From Hermatobates lingyangjiaoensis (lineage: Eukaryota > Arthropoda > Insecta > Hemiptera > Hermatobatidae): a stretch of DNA of 64,000 nt. Where the stretch lies: positions 6,821,001 to 6,885,000 of the forward strand of contig JAPFBL010001617.1 in the NCBI GenBank assembly GCA_026182355.1, written 5' to 3'. Below the pieces are notes generated by a model. It had not been told where the DNA came from, did not search any database, and worked only from the letters and a program-made list of their open reading frames with translations. The translations under genes and the position numbers were made by a program. Below, piece by piece: positions 58,566-64,000 of the stretch; position 1 is the stretch's first letter; each line of letters starts with the position of its first letter.

Positions 58566-61289
58566 ATTGAAAAAAATTGTTTTCATCCAAACATGATGAA
58601 ATATACTGGTAATAGTACATTCTCTTACCACTGTAAAAAAAATTATTTTTACATCAATCAATAAGAAGATTGATATAAATATAAATTTTTAAAGATAAGA
58701 AAATTTCTATCCGATGTTATTTGATATCAATGAATTACAATTTAAATCCTTACGTCCACTCTTGTTTCAATTACAATTATTATTTTCGGAATTATAATTA
58801 TGACTATCATTAAATATTAAAATCTACTTCATTAACAGTTAATGAAGGATTTTATGTCATTGCTAGAGTGCAGTGATGTGAAGGACATTTTAAAAAAACT
58901 CCGATTAAATGTTTAAATAATCCGAAATATATCTTCATACAGAAATTAAGTAATTCAAAATGTTTTCTCTGGAAAAATAATTTTCATGGCAGCTTAATTT
59001 TTATGGAACATGTCCTTGGGGAGTTTATGTTTATTTCAGGGTTCTTATTTCTGGACGAAATAATAAGGTCAAAACTATGACATTTGAATTTTTACTGATA
59101 TACTGATTTGTGCTGGGAGATTAATTTGTTGAATCTTTGAGTGAGGTTTTGTTCATAATGTTTGGGACTCTCATTCAAGTCATAAAGTAAAATAATGGTA
59201 TAACAGAATAATATCCAGTTGAATTTCGTGGCACAAAATTAATTACGTTACAATTAACACTACTAATTCCATTCAGATAACATTCATTTCTATGGGATTA
59301 GCTCTGATAATTTTTCATTCTGCTAGACCATGATCTTTAGGGCAATAATACATGCTATGCAGGCCATTCCAGTAAAGGGATACGAAAGGAGGAGAAATGT
59401 AAAGTAAGTGGTTAGTGGTGAGGTGATTGCATATCGATTGGTGGCTAGTATTTCAGTGAGAGACAGTAGATGAGGGTCGTTGGGAGGTCCCGACGTCACG
59501 TCGGCCTCTGTGGTTTTTTCCTAAAAAGAGTCGTGCGCCCACGTAGCCGGCTTGGGTGGCACGCTTTGATTCCATTCTCTTGGTTGCTTCCCTCCATCAC
59601 CCCCTTTCAATCATTAATTGAGTCATATTAATCGCTCTCTGAAATGTTTACTGACCTGGAATGCGTAGTAATAAATGAGAAACACCCTGAAATAGCTCTA
59701 CTGCGAATTTGTCGTAGACTCTATTCTTATCCCCGTAGTTTGTGTTAAATTTATATATTACAAAACATGATTTATTTTGCAATTACTTGAAAATGTTAGA
59801 TGATAAACAGTGGCGATATTGGTATTAGTAACTTCATGTATAAATTCCATAATAAAAGGTAGATGTTAAATGGCTTGGTTACAAAATGAAACAAGTTACA
59901 CTAATTTGAATGGCTATTTTGAAATGCTTACTTACTGAAGGCTTTACAGACAAAAAAATAAATAGTCTAAATCATTATTATTTTGAACTACCAATGTGAG
60001 TTAAAGGTTCAAAATTCTAAACACCCCATACAGTCTCAGAGTTAGATTTGTTAACAGAATTATTTTTGTCATTACAAAGATATCTCATAGAAGACAAACA
60101 GGATCGGTGGAAGGTAATGTGCCGAAATTACAGAGTGAACACAGAGCTAATTTTGAACAAAAAATTGTTATATGTCTGACCATCCTCATTTTGCGAGATA
60201 TATTAAGTTTTCTGTCTATTTTACAGATTTGGAACTTCACTCATTTAAATTTAAGTTTCTCAATAACTAATCACTTTAATTGGATCATTTTTTTAAATAT
60301 TGAAAAATTTTCTACTATAACATGTTTGTTCCCACAGTAACTTTACTTTTTCTAATTACCAGAAGCACCAATATGAAAACGTATTGTGCTAAATACTTGC
60401 GGTCCATTTACAAAACTGGTTAAAACTATAAATGTGGTGAAACCTAACTACTATTTATAAGGTTTAAATGTGACCTCTGTTACCCTGTTGTTCGAAACAG
60501 TAAGAGAAGATTAAGTGCCAAAAAATATGACAACATTATTTGTATTAAAATCATTATTACATGAATAAGTTTATTAATGCTGTGCTGATCGTTTCTAATA
60601 TATGTTCTAATCTGTTTTCGAACTTGCAACGGTTGTTTTACTGATCAGAAAGTCTTATAACTGCCAAAAACAGCATCAAGTTTACTTATCAAATCATCTA
60701 ATACGGTAACTTTTGTGTGTTTTTAAAAAAATCGTATATATAAATCATCAAGAAGCAGAAAAGGTTTTTCTTCAAATCTAAATAGATCATTACTCACTAA
60801 GAATCATTTAGACTGTTGATATGATACTGATTGAAATGAAGGGTTATTCTTTAACAGTAATAAAGCGATAGCAAAAATCCACTCCTGATTCATAGCCACT
60901 TGATTCTAACCCTTAAATAGTTGTAAATAACCATAACTTTCGTATTAGAAGTTAGATCTCTCTCCCAACTGAGTGGAACTAACTGTTGGACCTGCAGTCA
61001 ATAAATCACGTATTGGAGACTTTCAGATCCCTCCTTAGGTCAATATTTGAAATCTATAAACTTATTAACTTAAAGATCAAGTAGATCAGGTATCAAAGAG
61101 ATAAATAATAACAAAGTTATTAATCATTATAGGACAAATATTTGGAGATCATAAAAATATTTTTATCAATATTAATTATAATTCTTTAGAGGAGGTAAAA
61201 AATTGAACCGTCCTATTTTCTTATGCTGGTCCACTGTCTTGTAAACCAGTCAGGAAGACGTCATTAAAACCGTCACATTGGTCAATATT
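58566..61289. other. No gene recognised; GC-rich patch at 59.4-59.6 kb
   Basis: AT-rich apart from 59460-59610, which is GC-rich and contains 'cccgacgtcacgtcgg', a 16-bp near-palindrome holding a CRE-like GACGTCAC. Promoter function is only a possibility; no gene start can be framed beside it. Confidence 0.4.
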
Positions 61290-61291
61290 AA

Positions 61292-61640
61292 AATGTAGAG
61301 TGGCCTACACTCAACTTTAATATAAGTAAATATAATATAAAACTTCTTGGGTATATAATGTCCCATTTAGGCATAATACAAATGTTTAAATGGGAAATAT
61401 TTATTAGTCATTCATTCCTGGAGGTAGTAGAGATAGTGATTATTCCACTTATCAATGTATATTCTTATTTCTGTATATTACACCACTGATGCATATAATA
61501 TCATCTGTATTACCATAGCAGTAATAACACTTTTGTAAAGTCGAAATAATCTCTAACAGGAGAAAATAACCAGCGGATGTCTAACGTCCAACAAATAATT
61601 CTATCCACATCAGTGCACGTCGTACAAAGGAGGTACTAAT
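61292..61640 (-). mobile_element. B part of the A/B family, minus strand, 3' part
   Basis: Reverse B order: 'gtagagtggcctacactcaa' then 'ctttaatataagtaaatata', 'tcccatttaggcataa', the 'tgtttaaatgggaa' palindrome partner, 'cctggaggtagtagagatag' and 'ataatctctaacagg'. 5'-truncated. Confidence 0.8.
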
Positions 61641-62337
61641 ACTACGAGGTGCTACTGTTTATGTTTCTAACCTATGTGGCACCAACAATTTACATGTATT
61701 TAATATATTATTTGCACATTTATCTTGTATTTAGGTCCAGTAAATTACAACACACTAAGTCGCCAATGTTACAAGACTTTTTTTTTTAGTGTTATCAGGT
61801 CAAAACACTCAATCTCTGTAAATCCAAAACGTTTCGAAAATACATGACCTACCGTTTTAAACTCCATCATTCTCTGTAAGCATTGAAAATGATAATATTT
61901 TCGCAACGTTTAGAATACAGAGTGAAGTTTTTGATCATATAACCCACAATTATATTATACTTAGTATGATATAGTTTTTTTTTAATTCTTAAATTAATCA
62001 AAAAACGAATAAATCGATGTATACTCGTATGTAAGATAGTTTGAATATTGTAGTAACGTTGTGTAGTTAGATAGAACATACAGTGAAACTATTGTTATGT
62101 TGGCAACAATGTGAGGATATGCAGTGGGTGAAAAAGTGATGATTTTAGTGCACATGGATAATTAAAGCTAAGCGCTTGGCTAAGGCACACATAAAGGTCA
62201 ACACAGTACAATTAAAGAATTGTACACTTAAAGTATTGGTTGATTTACAATTATTATGTTTTGTGTTCCATTAAGTAGAACAGGGTATTATGAATCTGTG
62301 GAAGTGAAATTTAATGAACTGATATTTAGGCTAGGTT
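61641..62337. other. No gene recognised
   Basis: AT-rich spacer between a B copy and a SINE. Confidence 0.5.
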
Positions 62338-62565
62338 AGAGGAGGTCAGGGTAGCCCAGCGGCTTGCGTGCTCGCCTCTGAACTGGTGGATCCAGATTCA
62401 ATAGCCACTCTAGCCCTCGATTTATTCACGCAGCAAGTGAATAAATCTGAGCACTTAGTCCCTCAAAGAGAGCATTAAGCCGTTAATCCTGAGCCTGTAT
62501 GATATCAGGTACTTGTTAAAGATCCTTATTAAGTTGGCTTTGGAAGTTTCATTGAACCTGGGAAA
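62338..62565 (+). repeat. tRNA-derived SINE, full-length copy
   Basis: 'gggtagcccagcggcttgcg' contains a perfect box A (TAGCCCAGCGG) and 'ccagattcaatagccac' a box B relative. The body matches the 57.8 kb copy through 'ctagccctcgatttattca' and 'atcaggtacttgttaaagat'. Confidence 0.8.
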
Positions 62566-62749
62566 CAAGCTGATCCTGATAAATTTAATCTGATATATAT
62601 ATAAACAAGTGTTACAAAAAATATTATCAAAACCACAAAAAACATATATATTAATTAATATAAATAAATATGCTGTGTAATGTATATATGGCAAGACTTT
62701 CCGGTAGACAAGTAATGTAAAAAACTTTGTCTAATGCCTAACCACAATA

Positions 62750-64000
62750 AAAAAATCCGGAGTGGCCTACACTCAACTTTAATATAAGTAAATATAATAT
62801 CAAACTTCTTGGATATATAATTTCCCATTTAACAATAATATAAATGTCTAAATGGGAGATGATTATTAGTCTTTCATTCCTGGAGGTAGTACAGATAGTG
62901 ATTGATTCACTTGTCAATATATATGCTTATTTTTGTATATCACACCACTGATGTATATAATATCACTAGTTTATCTACAGCAGTAATACATTTTTGGAAA
63001 GCGAAAGTGACGACTTCGTGTTACGAAATAATCTCTTACTGGAGAAAATTGCTTTTGTTCCTATAGCCAGTGGATCTCCTACGACCAACGGATATTTCAA
63101 TGCTCATCAGTGCATGTCGTAATTGGCAGTTCCGGACCAGAGACCCACTGCTGCTAAATTCTGATCCTGCAGTTTTTGTTTAGGTCACAAATCATTGTCA
63201 AGGATAGGGACGCGGACGTCAGTCTGTCAGGGGAAGGAGTCGCATGGTCTTGCAGTTTTGCATTTTCTGAGGTACTCTATAACTTAGAAGTCATCAGGTC
63301 GTCATATTTAACTGACGAGCTGATTCTGAAAACTGTGAGAATCACGTAAGAAAAACAATGTCAGTGTGATCGAATCACCGAAGAAGTAGCTTAAAATTAC
63401 TTCTCTATAAAACTAAAAGTTCCATTCCTCTTAATTGAATATTACCCAAGGATAATAAGGTTCATCAACACAAGAAAATATACATCTAATATTAACTTTT
63501 GTTCGAGGGTGCAACATACAGATTGATTAGAGCGTTTAGTTGGACAAATCCCTCATACCATGGAAGTCATCAGAAATTATATGTTTGATTGGCATTGATT
63601 TTTTTTACGAAACAATTTTATTCCTCTTACAACTCATATTAAGTGATTAAATCATTTCAAATTTTTTCATTAAAACTCTGAACATTAATTTTCTTTCAGT
63701 CGATTTACTTAAAAAATTTCTAAAATCTGACAACCATGACAGGGGTGATCCGTTATTCTAGGATAGACATTCAGTTTTTATAGCTTTATTGCTCTTTGCG
63801 GTGATGGAAATTTCAGGAATTATTTTTTATTCTTTGGTGATTTCCTGCTCAATTTGTTGCCAAATTATCATTGTTTTTTAATGGGCCGTTTAGCGTCAAA
63901 AAAACTTTGTGAAGATAGCCCCTTTGGTTAATGTAATCTTAAAAAAAATTATCTCAACTCAACCCCACATAATGCTCTATTTTTAGGTATAATTTTATTT
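62750..64000 (-). mobile_element. A/B family element, minus strand, runs off the window
   Basis: The B part spans 62750-63670 in reverse ('ccggagtggcctacactcaa', 'tcattcctggaggtagtac', the GC-richer centre 63050-63340, 'aaattatatgtttgattggc'). The A part continues from about 63745 to the window end ('gttattctaggatagac', 'gggccgtttagcgtc', 'aaccccacataatgctct'). This copy shows A and B contiguous in the same order as at 9 kb, supporting a single element of at least 1.7 kb. Its 5' end lies beyond the window. Confidence 0.8.

Noticed and set aside
59460..59610. Possible CRE-containing promoter
   Set aside because: One near-palindromic site in a GC-rich patch with no gene start beside it is not enough to call a promoter.

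Overview
The window looks like eukaryotic nuclear DNA from an arthropod, most likely an insect with a large, AT-rich, transposon-rich genome. It has no operons, ribosome binding sites or dense long ORFs. It does hold decayed hAT transposases, I/R1/Jockey-group LINE fragments, Penelope-like elements with GIY-YIG domains, Helitron helicase pieces, a pogo/Tigger-like element and tRNA-derived SINEs. The insect assignment is inferred from this repertoire; no species can be named. I find no complete host gene. A few GC-rich islands could be exons in long introns or between genes, and only one (31.03-31.23 kb) looks exon-like.

Layout. 0-1 kb: C-terminal half of a GTF2IRD2-like hAT transposase, minus strand. 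1-9 kb: tandem duplications (44 bp and 99 bp units), a Penelope-end fragment, a Jockey-like reverse-transcriptase remnant. 9-10.5 kb: the most complete copy of the dominant repeat, called A/B here. 14.7-19.7 kb: a small hAT with perfect 8-bp target duplications, a pogo/Tigger-like element, two LINE ORF2 fragments, an A/B copy. 20-31 kb: SINEs, old A copies, a non-coding hAT-like element, more A/B copies. 31-35 kb: exon-like GC islands, an A copy, a possible LINE 5' end. 38-40.4 kb: Helitrons and a long perfect hairpin. 48-50 kb: a tandem A/B array and a broken membrane-protein-like reading frame. 51.2-52.5 kb: a short Penelope-like element with inverted terminal repeats and hammerhead-like cores, next to a foldback element. 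53-54.3 kb: a Helitron remnant with helicase motifs. 56-58 kb: more Penelope pieces and a SINE. 61-64 kb: SINE and two minus-strand A/B copies, one leaving the window.

The A/B family is the most notable content. It has an A part (about 0.65-0.8 kb, with a TG/GGTG-rich core) and a B part (about 0.7-1.0 kb, ending in a near-constant 'gtaggccactccag' motif). A perfect 16-bp inverted repeat lies near the two ends, a palindrome precedes the 3' end, and one head-to-tail A/B-A junction is visible. About ten clear copies and many fragments occur here. The architecture resembles Helentron-associated (DINE-1-like) non-autonomous elements, but that is inference. Nothing seen amounts to a new multi-gene system; the genes present are mobile-element relics that do not work together.
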